This document shows positions 1 to 9,934 of a DNA stretch of 25,661 bases, in pieces; the first letter of the stretch is position 1, and each line of letters begins with the position of its first letter. Made by a program: the position numbers and the translations under genes. The stretch is from Acrasis kona (Eukaryota; Heterolobosea; Eutetramitea; Acrasida; Acrasidae), in the NCBI GenBank assembly GCA_026419775.2, contig JAOPGA020000093.1, positions 1 through 25,661 of the forward strand, written 5' to 3'. The notes under the pieces were generated by a model that saw only the letters and a list, made by a program, of their open reading frames with translations, was not told the DNA's origin and did not search any database.

Positions 1-957
1 GTAGGCGTTGACATTGGTGTAGGTGTGGATGTGGGAGTTGGCGTGAGTGTTGGAGTAGGCGTTGACGTCGGTGTAGGTGTTAGTGTAGGTGTGGGAGTTG
101 GTGTGAGTGTCGGTATGGATGTGGGAGTTGGCGTGAGTGTCGGAGTAGGCGTTGATGTCGGTGTAGGTGTGGGACTTAGAGTAGGTGTAGGTGTGAGAGT
201 GGATGTAGGTGTGGATGTGGGAGTTGGCGTGAGTGTCGGAGTGGGCGTTGATGTCGGTGTAGGTGTGGGACTTAGAGTGGATGTAGGAGTGGATGTAGGT
301 GTTGGTGTCGGTGTGGGAGATGGTGTGGGTGTGGGAGTTGATGTAGTCGACGTAGTTGTCGTCGGTGTAGGTGTTAGTGTAGGTGTGGGAGTTGGTGAGG
401 GTGTCAGTATGGATGTGGGAGTTGGCGTGAATGTCGGAGTAGGCGTTGACATTGGTGTAGGTGTGGATGTGGGAGTTGGCGTGAGTGTTGGAGTAGGCGT
501 TGACGTCGGTGTAGGTGTTGGTGTAGGTGTGGGAGTTGGTGTGAGTGTCGGTATGGATGTGGGAGTTGGTGTGAATGTCGGAGTAGGCGTTGACATCGGT
601 GTAGGTGTGGGACTTAGAGTAGGAGTTGGCGTAGGTGTGTGTGTTAGTGTAGGTGTGGGAGTTGGTGAGGGTGTCGGTGTGGGAGATGGTGTGGGTGTGG
701 GAGTTGATGTAGTCGACGTAGTTGGTGTGGGATTTGGCGCAGTTGTTGACGTCGGTGTAGGTGTTAGTGTGGGAGTTGGCGTGAGTGTCGGAGTGGGCGT
801 TGATGTCGGTGTAGGTGTGGGACTTAGAGTAGGCGTAGGTGTGGGAGTGGATGTAGGTGTAGGTGTGGGAGTTGGTGAGGGTGTCGGTGTGGGAGTTGGT
901 GTGGGACTTGGAGTAGGCGTTGACGTCGGTGTAGGTGTGGGAGTAGGTGTTAATTGG
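1..957 (-). repeat. Pro-Thr minisatellite (stalk of the EGF-repeat protein)
   Basis: The minus strand reads alternating CCN ACN codons with occasional Ser, Leu, Met and Val, which is a mucin-like stalk and a likely O-glycosylation target. The array is hierarchical. The stretch 1 to about 186 recurs almost unchanged at 439 to about 624 (offset 438 bp). A second block at about 311-356 recurs at about 677-722 (offset 366 bp). Both offsets are multiples of three, so length changes keep the frame. The array continues beyond the left edge. Confidence 0.9.
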
Positions 958-3697
958 CAATAACTTCCTAAGTAACCACTTTTGCAAATACATACATTAG
1001 GCGAACTACAAGTACCAACACCAGAACACACTAATGTTGAGTTGAAAGTTATTCCATTACACATATACGAATCACATTGCTGACCATAATAACCGCTCCT
1101 GCACGTACAATTATTAGGAGATGAACAGGTGCCATTAGTGGAGCACACGCTACTACTATTGAAAACAGCTCCGTAACACTTATATGCTTCACACTGTAAT
1201 CCAAAGTATCCATTCTTACAAACACAATTGTTTACTCCACCACACGTACCGTTTCCTGAACAAACATTTGTGGAGTTGTAAAGTACTCCATAACAATTAT
1301 ATGCTTCGCATTGTGCTCCATAAAAGCCGCTCTTACAAGAACAAGTATTAGGAGCAACACAAGATCCATTGCTAGAGCACAATGATGAAAGAGTAGAATT
1401 AAACATGTAGCCGTAACAACTATAAGCCTCGCACTGAGAACCATAAAACCCACTGTTACATTGACATGAATCAGGAGCAATACATGTCCCGTTAGTACTA
1501 CATACGTTTGTATTATTGAATAAAACACCATAACACTTGTAACCTTCGCATTGCGAACCATAGTACCCACTCTTACAAACACAATTGTTAACTCCAACAC
1601 AATACCCGGCTCCAGAGCACACTGTAGAACTATTGAACATTTTATTATAACAATTATAAGCTTCACATTGTAAACCATAATACCCATTATTACAATTACA
1701 TGTATCTGGTCCTACACAAGTTCCATTTTGAGAGCAAACTCCAGTTACATTAAAAACAGACCCATAGCATTTGTAAGCCTCGCATTGTGTACCATAGAAA
1801 CCACTTTTACAAACACATTTGTTTGGTGAACTACAAGTACCATTTCTTCCAGAACATACCTGTGTAGAATTATAAATAGTTCCGTAACAATTCCAAGCTT
1901 CACATTGTGAACCGTAGTAATTAGCTTTACAAGTGCAGTTGTTAGGTGAACCGCAAGTGCCGTTACCAGAACATACCAAAGTCGAGTTGAATATAGTGCC
2001 ATAACAATTATATGCGTCACATGTGTTACCGTAATAATTAGTACGGCACAAACAAGAATCTTGGGACACGCAATCAGATTGTGAACAAGCGCTATCTTTG
2101 TTAATTTGATAACGAACCATTATTGACTTACTTTGGATCGTTCCATGAGTATCCATAACAAGTATATGTTGGTCCAACTAGTTGTGGACAATAATCATAT
2201 AAACAAGGCAGCTGTACTTTACACCAAACTGTTTGGGAACTTGATGACGACCATATCCACTGTGAGGTGCTTTTAATTTTTGATATAGAAGTATAATAGG
2301 GAGCAGTCGTAGCTATATTATTTCCTCGCACCAGTGGAGAATTGAAATTTACAAAATTATTATTGAACCAGTAGGATATAGCATTCGGATCAATAGAGTT
2401 AACTTGAGCAGAAATAGTTGTCGCACAAGACCAAGCTGATGAGGAACTGAACTGAACAAAGGTTCCATTTGGGAGTGTCTACAAAAAATGAATTTAATTT
2501 TTATTGTAAAGAACTTACGTAGTTCAAGTCGACCAATATACCTCCATTAGATGCTACATTAGAAAAAGCCTGTATACCGACTATGTCACCGGGCGCTATT
2601 GGAACCGTAAAAGTCTGTGGCGATGTATACCCGGTGTAATTTAAATTTGAATTGGTCACCATTTTGTTGTTAATGTATATTCCTTGTAAACTCTGATACA
2701 CAGATATTACCATGGTTCCATTTCCTCTATAAAGTTGGCAGTTGTATCCATAATGATAATTGTCACAAATACACTGGTTCGGGGCTATACAGTCTCCAAA
2801 ACCTAAAAATATTTAATGTGGTAATTTCGAAGTGAGTTACCCGAACAAACTGACGCGACTGCACTAGAAACGCCGTAGCATGAAATTAATGCGCATTGGT
2901 CTGAGTTACTTGGACACGGTAAATTGTATTTACAATAAGCAGTACCCCAACTCAGGGGATCAGCCCAAATGTGTACCGCTGTCGAATATATATTCGTTAC
3001 CGTCCCCCATGGAGATACTCCATTAGCACCCTGCGATAAGGCTGCTTTTGAAGACAGGTAATTATTGTCCCACCATGGATACGGCGTTGTTACTTCTGAT
3101 AATGTGGTGATTGTTGTTGGCTCACCTGTACACATCCAGGCCGTTGATGTACTACAATTCATATTTGAATAACTTGGAGATGAATATGTAATGGTTGCCA
3201 TAGTAGCACCTGGGTTAGAGGCAGTCCTAAAAAAATTAGTTTTGCAAATAAATCCACTTACCATGTACCGGTGTTAAAGCCTTCTATCGCAACCACATCT
3301 CCGGGGGCAACCAGAGCTTTGTATGCATATGGGACTTGCCAGTTGTTGTACTGAGTATTACTGATAAGTTGATTGGCCATATAAACCGAATATATAATGT
3401 TGTCGAGTGAGACGTTCATAACTCCAATTTGTCTTTTATAGTTACTAAAAACATTAGCTCTGTTTGTCAGTTCTTATACAATTTACCAATTTAATCTAAA
3501 TAGCGTTAGAGTTGATACTAGTTTTATTTGTACCCGTAGTAAGGCCATGTACAGTTGCAAGAATTATAAGATAAACAGTTTCCGTTCGACGAGCAGGCTG
3601 TAGATAAGGTCCCTATCGTTCCATAGCATGTGTACGCGTGGATATTCTTCAAAACTGATATTATTAAGAATGCAAAGAGAACGCAAGAGCGCCCCAT
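1..3697 (-). CDS. EGF-repeat, Pro/Thr-stalk secreted or surface protein (3' end outside window)
   Basis: Seven exons on the minus strand: 3697..3534, 3495..3487, 3444..3262, 3226..2841, 2802..2519, 2478..2132 and 2091..<1. All phases agree, giving about 1154 codons before the window edge. ATG 3697 is chosen because it opens directly into a signal peptide ([21 protein letters not shown], residues 1-21 or so). Order of parts: EGF-like 1 (22-58), module 1 (59-about 233), EGF-like 2 (about 234-268), module 2 (about 269-447), ten tandem EGF-like repeats of 31-34 residues (about 448-834; pattern CEAYxCYG..FNST..CS.NGTC..PN.C.C.SGYYG..C), then a Pro-Thr stalk. The two modules share a VSxxxxxIY...VPxAPGDxVxIxAF pattern and a W/C-rich second half ending YCKxxLPC. 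I do not recognise the module family; a beta-sandwich is a guess. Many Asn-x-Ser/Thr sites fit an extracellular protein. By analogy with the next gene, the missing end may carry a transmembrane helix. Role in adhesion or recognition is inference. Confidence 0.85.
962..2091 (-). repeat. Ten tandem EGF-like repeats
   Basis: Within the last visible exon the minus strand encodes ten cysteine-rich repeats of roughly 95-105 bp (the first begins in the preceding exon). Each ends SGYYGxxC followed by EAYxCYG of the next. One repeat has a three-residue insertion before its third cysteine (Leu-Ser-Ser) and another has an extra Arg. The last repeat begins DSYMCNG and runs directly into the Pro-Thr stalk. 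The similarity between units indicates tandem duplication. Confidence 0.85.
3487..3495 (-). other. 9-nt microexon of the EGF-repeat gene
   Basis: Between a 38-bp intron (3496..3533) and a 42-bp intron (3445..3486) lie nine bases flanked by AG on one side and GTAAAT on the other. Including them reads Tyr-Tyr-Gly-Leu-Asn-Cys and supplies the last cysteine of the first EGF-like domain. Skipping them keeps the frame but loses that cysteine. All other EGF-like repeats in the protein have the cysteine at this position. Confidence 0.75.
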
Positions 3698-4176
3698 GCT
3701 GTGCTTGGTTACCGTTACTTTCCAAATCACGATAGCTAGATTGATTATAGTATTTTTGTCTGTTCATGCGCTCAAATTATCAAATTTGATGTTGCGCTTT
3801 TTTTAATTTTAGCGCAGGAATCCACATTTATATTTTTGGTCCAAAAGCATCGCTCCAATATTAGGTAGTAATAGCGAGGAATTATTGCCGTAGGCGAACA
3901 AAAATAGTCAAGTACCACTACTGCAAAACTCATTTAGAACTTAATATCACAATATTCTTCAACAAGAATATGGCATTTTTATTCAATTCAATCTCGTCTC
4001 GCAATTTTTTGGATGGTGGCCTCTCAAAAGCACCATACGCTACAGAATATTGTTTAAAACAAATAAATAATATGTGCCACCAAATAAAAATAAAACCTGT
4101 TTGGTGTGGGAGATATAATGGGTTTAAACTATCATCGGATCACAAAGCTTTTGTGTCTATCTACAATTTAAATTTT
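3698..4176. promoter_or_regulatory. Intergenic: promoter of EGF-repeat gene and 3' UTR of next gene
   Basis: This 479-bp AT-rich gap separates two minus-strand genes. The end near 4176 should hold the 3' UTR of the upstream gene (AATAAA-like text directly after its stop). The 3698 side should hold the promoter of the EGF-repeat gene. A 76-codon plus-strand ORF at 3970..4200 overlaps the 3' end of the neighbour and has no recognisable features. I see no RNA gene or repeat here. Confidence 0.4.
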
Positions 4177-7100
4177 TTATTTATTTTGAATCAAATCTGA
4201 CGGTTTAACTCTTTTGCTCCTTAACGGTGGTAACTTCTTTTTTACTATCTCCTCCTCTTTTTCTTCCACCTCTTCATTTTGTTCCACCAACACTTGCTTG
4301 CTTTCATCTCTATTCACCACCCTTCTCGATTCCATTCGATTAGTAAAATTACTTCTTCTCGATCTATCGTCACCAACGATTGAAGAAACATCACTAGATG
4401 TATTCGCTGATGGATTCCCTTCTTGTATAGGTTTAATGGCATTACGTGATATTGCCAATCTCTTTGCCCTCCGTTCAGCTCTTGATTTCTCCAAATCCTC
4501 TTTGTTAGACCTAACCAAATCTTCCTTGATGAAAATGGTATCAGTCTCATAAGACTCTAGTGCCTCTTCTAAACTATTCTTATGAACAAACGATGCTACT
4601 ACCATTTCTGCACAATTATTGTGCTGCGTAGGGATTATAATACTCTCTGATATTTTCCTAAAGCTCTTTTTAGATCGTTGATGAGGAGGTGGAGCAGAGT
4701 CGTGTTGGGCGTGAGTATTAATGGGAGATGGAATTTTAAATGGAGGTATAGGAAGTTTCTCTGCTAATTTCATCGAATCGTATACGCTCCTCATATCGTC
4801 ATTGTCACGCAGGTTATGGTGATGAGTGGATCCTTGTTCTTCTTCATGTATCACTTCTTCTTCAAGTTGACTCGATGATGACATTTGAATGGCATCGAAT
4901 GGATCATCACCAACTATTCTATACTTACTTTGATTGGATGTTAAGACGAGATCAGGTGTTTTTGGAGTTAACATTTTTACAATCTTATTAATGTTGTATT
5001 GTAGATTAGATACCTCTTCACATTTTTGTAACTGATCATTTTCGAGATTAGTCAACTCTTTATCATATGAATCATCAATGGATTCGACGTGAATGGGTTT
5101 TGATTTCCTTCTCTTCAAGTAACACATGATAACTATACAACATAATAAACAAGTAGTAAATACGCTCACTGCCACCATCGCACAAATCACAATGATGATT
5201 AACAACGAATCATCATTTGATTTGACGGCGACGGTAGTGGGTGATGGAGTGTAGGATTGAATGTCCTTGATACAAGATGGATATTGACATTGCATACCTA
5301 ATGAAGTAATACCAACGCTCATCAACATGATTTCTTCAAGTGCATGATGCATGCTTCTAGCTCCATTAATTGGTGGTGCATTACTTTGGGAAATTGCAAT
5401 GCGATACTGGTACTTTAAGAACAAAGATTGAATGTTCAGATTATTCATGAATGCACTCACCGTACAAGTTTGATCACCGTTCATGGAAGCGAGAAGTGAT
5501 TTGAATTGAATACCTTGTGTAGTCTTAATGGGAGTGATTAATAGTCGATAAGGTTTATAGGATTGAAAGAGACATGGACTAGATTGATACACGATGTTGT
5601 TTGTTACGTTAGTTGTAATCGTAATCACGCTAGTGCCATCATTTTTAACAGTCAACTGTGACATGACATAGGTGTCATTGTGACTATTGATCAATGATAC
5701 TTCAATTACGTTTCCAATCGATATATTGTAAAGAGAAAAGTGTATAAAAGCTTCTTGATATAGAATGGGATATAAACCCGTAGTGATGACTGATCTTCGT
5801 AGAGTGACCCTCTTTGTAAAAGTAGATGTCAATATCAGTTCATTTTGATTGGATGACAATAGTGGACTAGTCCCATCACTATAAGGTAATAAGGTATCAC
5901 CCAATAGTAGTGATGATTTATAATCAGAGGATTGACCAAGAGATAAATAAAATAATACATCACTCCAAATCATATACAATAAATAAAAGTTATTATTGTA
6001 ATAAGTCAACCCATCATTCGAAAATTCTATTTTTACAATAATATTAAAAGTATCAAGCAATGGAACACGACATGAAGAATGAGTTGTGTTGATGTAGATC
6101 GCACTACTATAATAGGTGTTGTTGGTTGTTGTAACTGTAAATTTACAAATTGACGAATGACCCTTCAAAGTAGTTGTTAATATCAATATGATCGTGTCAT
6201 TGGTGGTGACAATGATTGGATTGATGGATAGTAGGACATATGGAGATGTTGTTGGAGTAGGTGTTTGAGTGCTGATGCGTGTTGATACAGGAGACGTTGT
6301 TGAAGGAATTGTTGTGGTTGTGTATGCGACGGTTGGTGTTGAAGTAGGAGTGATTGTTATAGTTTGTGTTGTGTTGGGAGTAGATGGAGGTGCAGGTGTT
6401 GATGTCGCTGTTTGAGTAGGTGTAGGAGATATGGTTGTAGGTATAAGTGATGTTGTAGGCATTGGAGTCAAAGTAGATTTTTGAGTAGATGTCAATGTAG
6501 AAGTATGCGTCATAGATGAGGTAGTTGAAGGAATTAATGTGGGTGTGTTTGTAGGTGTTGGAGTGGATAATGTCGTAGGCGTATAGGTAGGAGTTGCTGT
6601 GAATAGAGGAGTAGATGACAAAGTGGGTGTAAAAGTAGAAACCAAGGTGGGAGTAGAAGTTGTTGTTATCGAGAAACTTGGTGTCGATGTAAGGGCATCT
6701 GTTAATGTTTGACTGAATGTAGGTGTTGAAGAGGGTGTTTGAGTTGAGGTGTATGTTGGTGTGGGATTAGCTGTTTCTGTTGTCGGAGTAGCTATTGTAG
6801 TCGGTACTGCGGTAGTTATTACTGTATAAGTTGGCGTAGATGTTGGCGTAAATGATAGGGATTGGGTTGTAGGAGATTGAGTCAGTATAGGTGTAGACGT
6901 TAAACTTGAACTTGGAGTATTTGTATATGTGATGGTAGGTGTAGGCGTGTCCGTATGTGCTAAAGTGGGTGTTGGTGTGAGAGTAGGAGTTGGAGTAGTA
7001 GTAAGCGTCTGTGTGGGAGTAGACGCAGGGGGAGGTGCTGGCGTTAGTGTAGGCGTATATGTAGTTGTTTGTGTAGGTGTTAAAGTTGGTGTGGGAGTAG

Positions 7101-8932
7101 GTGTAGGTGGGGCAATTGTCGGAGTAGGTGTTGGTGTGGGAGTAGGTGTAGATGTTAGTGTGGGAGTAGGTGTAGGCGTAGATTTGAAAGTAGGTGTATC
7201 AGTAGGTGTGGGCGTTAGTGTGAGCGTAGTTGTAGGTGTGGGTGTTGGTGTAGGAATAGATGAGAATGTAGGCGTCGGCGTAGTTGTAGGTGTTGGTGTA
7301 GGTGTGGAAGAGGGCATTGATGTAGATGTGGGAGTAGGTGTTAGTGTGGGAGTTGGTGTGGGTGTGAGCGTAGTTGTAGGTGTTGGACTGGGTGTTGGTG
7401 TAGGAGTAGATGAGAATGTAGGCGTCGGCGTAGTTGTAGGTGTTGGTGTAGGTGTGGAAGAGGGCGTTGGTGTGGGTGTGGGAGTATTGGTAGGTGTAGG
7501 TGTGGGAGTAGGTGTAGGGGTAGGAGTTTGTGTGGGAGTGGGTATCTTTGTTGGTGTAGGTGTCGGTGTCGGCGTTGTAGAAGGTGTGGGTGTTGGTGTC
7601 AAGGTAGGGGTATCAGTGGGAGTGGGCGTGGGTGTTGGTGTGGACGTTGGTGTTGGGGTGGGTGTAGGAGTAGGTGTGGAAGAGGGCGTTGAAGTGGGTG
7701 TGGGTGTCGGTGTAGGCGTCGCTGTAGGTGTGGGAGTATTGGTAGGGGTAGGTGTGGGTGTAGGTGTAAATGATGGTGTTGGTGTTAAAGTGGGCGTTGG
7801 AGTGGGTGTCGGTGTTGGTGTAGGCTCTGGTGGATAACCTACAAAATATGTGCTATCATTTTGATATCCCATTCCATAAGTCACATTAAAATTTTGATCG
7901 AAGATTACTGTCGACTAAATTCGTTAGCAATTTTTCTTAATTGATTCGCTTTACCTGCAGAGATGTACCGACATAGTTATAAATAATATTGAATGAAGAG
8001 AAACCCACTCTCGGTGACAATACGGCACTCGTCGTGCTATTTATTTTCGCAAACAAGAATAATCCACCAGAATAATTAACGTCAAATGATAGTCCAGTTC
8101 CAATCCATGACGTACATTGTGTGCAAATTAAGGATTTGATTACATATTCGCTTGTGTATGATAAATAATATAGTGTAGGTGGAGAAGTTGTTGGTGTTAT
8201 GTACAATACTTTTTTGGACGTATCTATTAATATCCCTATTGTTGTAAATAGCTCTTCTGAGCTACCGTATGTAATAGTTGATGCCAAGCTTATTGAGTCT
8301 ATCGATGTGATATTTGCAACAATAATTGTGTTCGCTGGTGTCGTTGTGGTGAAGAAAACTAATCTTTGATCGACGTCAATCTCTCTGTACATTGATAGAG
8401 TTGTCACATCCGGTGGCAGGCTGAATGAATTTGTTATTCTAGGCGTAGATTTCGTTATATCCAAAACTCCAATATTAATGCTTGTTCCATTATTATATCC
8501 TATAATCATCATTTCTGAAACTGAATCGTACACCCCACAGAACAGCGTAAAAGATTGTGGAATGAGTGTATTTCCTCTAGACCATACTAGTGCAGTCATG
8601 TTCACCTTCACAAAGAATGCATAGGTAGCTGATGCATAATTTCCAAGCGCCCAGTAGTTTGAATATTTTGTCATCGTTGAACAGCATGTTTTTGAGCTTG
8701 GCACCACTAGCTGCGTTGTTCTCGAGGTAATTGTTGAATACAAATTTATCAATCCGCTATCAAAAAAATTTTCGAAGATGCGGCGACTGTATGGTTCAAA
8801 GTATAAATCTCTGTTATTTACAGATCTGTACAATAGCTTTTGGTATGATAAGTCCAAGCAATTTATTGATGTTGTTGTGTATAAGAATATTATGAGTGCT
8901 ACCAGACTCCACCGGGATGTCGTTGTTTTCAT
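4177..8932 (-). CDS. Single-pass surface protein: ectodomain, Pro/Thr stalk, TIG-like domain, TM, cytoplasmic tail
   Basis: Two exons, 8932..7955 and 7914..4177, joined across a 40-bp intron (7915..7954, with GCTAAC before the TTTAG acceptor); 1571 residues. ATG 8932 is chosen because a signal peptide follows at once ([20 protein letters not shown]); in-frame ATGs at 8998 and 8959 would bury it. Parts: signal 1-25; ectodomain about 26-326 with repeating beta-strand-like blocks, possibly a propeller; Pro-Thr stalk about 358-880; a TIG/IPT-like domain about 882-985 starting LLSINPIIV; a domain about 986-1213 that could be a concanavalin/LamG-like jelly roll (tentative); transmembrane helix about 1224-1256 ([16 protein letters not shown]...) followed by KRRKSKP as stop-transfer; tail of about 315 residues, acidic then basic, ending [15 protein letters not shown]. 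The layout is that of a receptor or adhesin; the ligand is unknown. It lies head-to-tail with the EGF-repeat gene and shares its stalk type. Confidence 0.88.
6250..7840 (-). repeat. Pro-Thr minisatellite (stalk of the single-pass surface protein)
   Basis: The minus strand encodes about 520 residues of mostly Pro-Thr dipeptides, most regular at 6950-7840 and more degenerate (Ser, Ile, Ala, Leu) towards 6250. A block of about 95 bp near 7219-7310 recurs near 7369-7460 (offset 150 bp, in frame). Regularity is greatest next to the ectodomain and fades towards the TIG-like domain, which fits ongoing unit turnover at one end. Confidence 0.85.
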
Positions 8933-9117
8933 GTGTACATATGGCGGGGCAACAGTCATAATCAACTGGCCGTAATACCCTTTTAAAGAAAAAAACATAT
9001 CCCGTATAGATAAAAATAATAATAAACCACGCGTGGAAATGGAAGAAGAAAAGAACAGCGCAGCTTCAAATCAACCGTCAATCATGTTAAGTACGAACAG
9101 CTTAAAAACTATTATCA
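8933..9117. promoter_or_regulatory. Upstream region of the surface-protein gene
   Basis: This short AT-rich region contains the 5' leader and presumed promoter of the minus-strand surface protein. If the small plus-strand gene starting at 9118 is real, it is a shared divergent promoter. No specific element can be recognised. Confidence 0.3.
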
Positions 9118-9174
9118 ATGGCCACCATTCCATCATTTACCACATATTATCTATCGTCTACATTGATTCGGGGT
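9092..9174 (-). pseudogene. Decayed copy of the 3' end of the D-serine dehydratase-like gene
   Basis: This stretch matches 10164..10256, the last codons and 3' flank of the host gene at 10174..11241. The first 24 bases are identical and the rest is about 80-85% identical with short gaps. Read on the minus strand it gives ...YVVNDGMV...NSF and stop, against YVVSDGMV...NSF and stop in the intact gene. It carries an in-frame TAA just before that block, and about 12 bases are missing. Similarity beyond 9175 fades; a weak resemblance to about 9300 is possible but unproven. Confidence 0.7.
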
Positions 9175-9452
9175 GCTATTGAATTGCAAAAAAAAGCTGC
9201 AGAACGTTGCAGGACTTATAAACACAGGAATAGCTACGATAAGAAACGACCAAAAGGGACAACCATGACAAGGAGTTGTATTGGTTGGTAAAATTCCAGA
9301 GGACATGTTTAATGACATGATTCAATTGGCTTCGAGTGGCTAGGTGCGAGAAATGCGTTAATGCTGAAGGCAACATTTATTCAGACTTCAGGTTCACAGA
9401 GAAATTATTGAAGAAAATTGACGTAATTGAGCCTGACCCAAATGGGAATTGA
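9118..9452 (+). CDS. Possible small spliced gene, 92 residues, unknown function
   Basis: A reading frame from ATG 9118 runs MATIPSFTTYYLSS... through a basic stretch (KKAAERCRTYKHRNSYDKK) to 9287. A GTAAAA...GGCTAG intron of 56 bp (9288..9343) joins it in frame to 9344..9452, ending IEPDPNGN and TGA. The junction gives CIGWCEKC. AATAAA follows the stop. Against it: the intron is longer than the other 19 in this window, the 'intron' itself is open in another frame, and the first 57 bases overlap a decayed antisense copy of another gene's 3' end. It could instead be a degraded coding fragment. I recognise no family. Confidence 0.35.
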
Positions 9453-9562
9453 AGTAAATAAAGTCTCTTCATTTATTTTTACTAGAATGTGTTTTACTAA
9501 AGCCCCACGTGGGCAGCTGTGAAGAAGCCTTTTTCTATACCTAGTACTCCAACCTGTATCAT

Positions 9563-9934
9563 TTATATCCACAAAAGGTTGATGTTTCCAAACAATCTGT
9601 TTACAGATTCCTCTACCAACTCTTCTACCTCTGACTCTATATCATCTAGAAGGTCGTCTTGATACATTTCAACGTCCATGTTCAACAGCAGGTCTTTTTG
9701 ACACATCTCTGTGCGGAACTTATATTTTTCGTAGACGTAAAGTGACACCTCTTTCCTGTCATCTATTGAGGAGGAGGACCTGTATCTCTGAATTTTGTTC
9801 CAAATTTCAACGTTGTCCCCAGCTTCACTCCTTAAGAGTATGCTTTGTATGTTGGGATTGCACAAAATGCTCAGAGGCGAGGCTTTATCTTTCCGACGAG
9901 GATGTTGCTCATGTTTTTGACTTTTTGTTATCAT
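9563..9934 (-). CDS. Small RGS-like domain protein
   Basis: A 123-residue protein on one exon. ATG 9934 is the first ATG; the open frame extends a little further upstream to a stop without another ATG. After a basic N-terminus (QKHEQHPRRKD), residues about 20-118 follow the pattern of an RGS helical bundle: LLRSEAGDNVEIWNKIQRY, then VSLYVYEKYKF, then LLNMD, then a long acidic helix ending EESVNRLFG, which resembles the usual VxxLMxxDSFxRF end. RGS domains speed GTP hydrolysis on G-alpha subunits. The protein is little more than this domain, so it may be minimal, divergent or lack an upstream exon. Family assignment rests on pattern only. Confidence 0.55.
   Translation of the reverse strand: MITKSQKHEQHPRRKDKASPLSILCNPNIQSILLRSEAGDNVEIWNKIQRYRSSSSIDDRKEVSLYVYEKYKFRTEMCQKDLLLNMDVEMYQDDLLDDIESEVEELVEESVNRLFGNINLLWI

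Noticed and set aside
1-957. CRISPR-like or satellite DNA array
   Set aside because: The repeats are codon-periodic, of variable length, lack unique spacers and encode a continuous Pro-Thr stalk.
25-963. Plus-strand 312-codon Val-Gly repeat ORF
   Set aside because: It is the antisense of the CCN ACN Pro-Thr stalk (GTN GGN). The minus strand continues in frame from the EGF-like repeats, so this is a shadow without an ATG start.
1232-2020. Minus-strand ORFs of 151 and 91 codons inside the EGF region
   Set aside because: They are in the wrong frame. The correct frame gives regular cysteine spacing through all repeats.
3970-4200. Plus-strand 76-codon ORF
   Set aside because: It overlaps the 3' end and UTR of the minus-strand gene, has no features and lies in AT-rich sequence where chance ORFs are expected.
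6929-7837. Plus-strand 302-codon Val-Gly repeat ORF
   Set aside because: The same shadow effect opposite the stalk of the second surface protein, whose minus-strand frame is continuous over 1245 codons.
8933-8998. Upstream in-frame ATG (8998) as start of the surface protein
   Set aside because: It would put 22 residues in front of a well-formed signal peptide that starts at ATG 8932.
9039-9182. Plus-strand ORF starting MEEEKNSAASNQ
   Set aside because: It is only 47 codons, in a different frame from the better downstream model, and ends inside the relic.
9176-9376. Minus-strand 66-codon ORF
   Set aside because: There is no convincing similarity to the neighbouring gene beyond 9175, and it is antisense to a better plus-strand frame.
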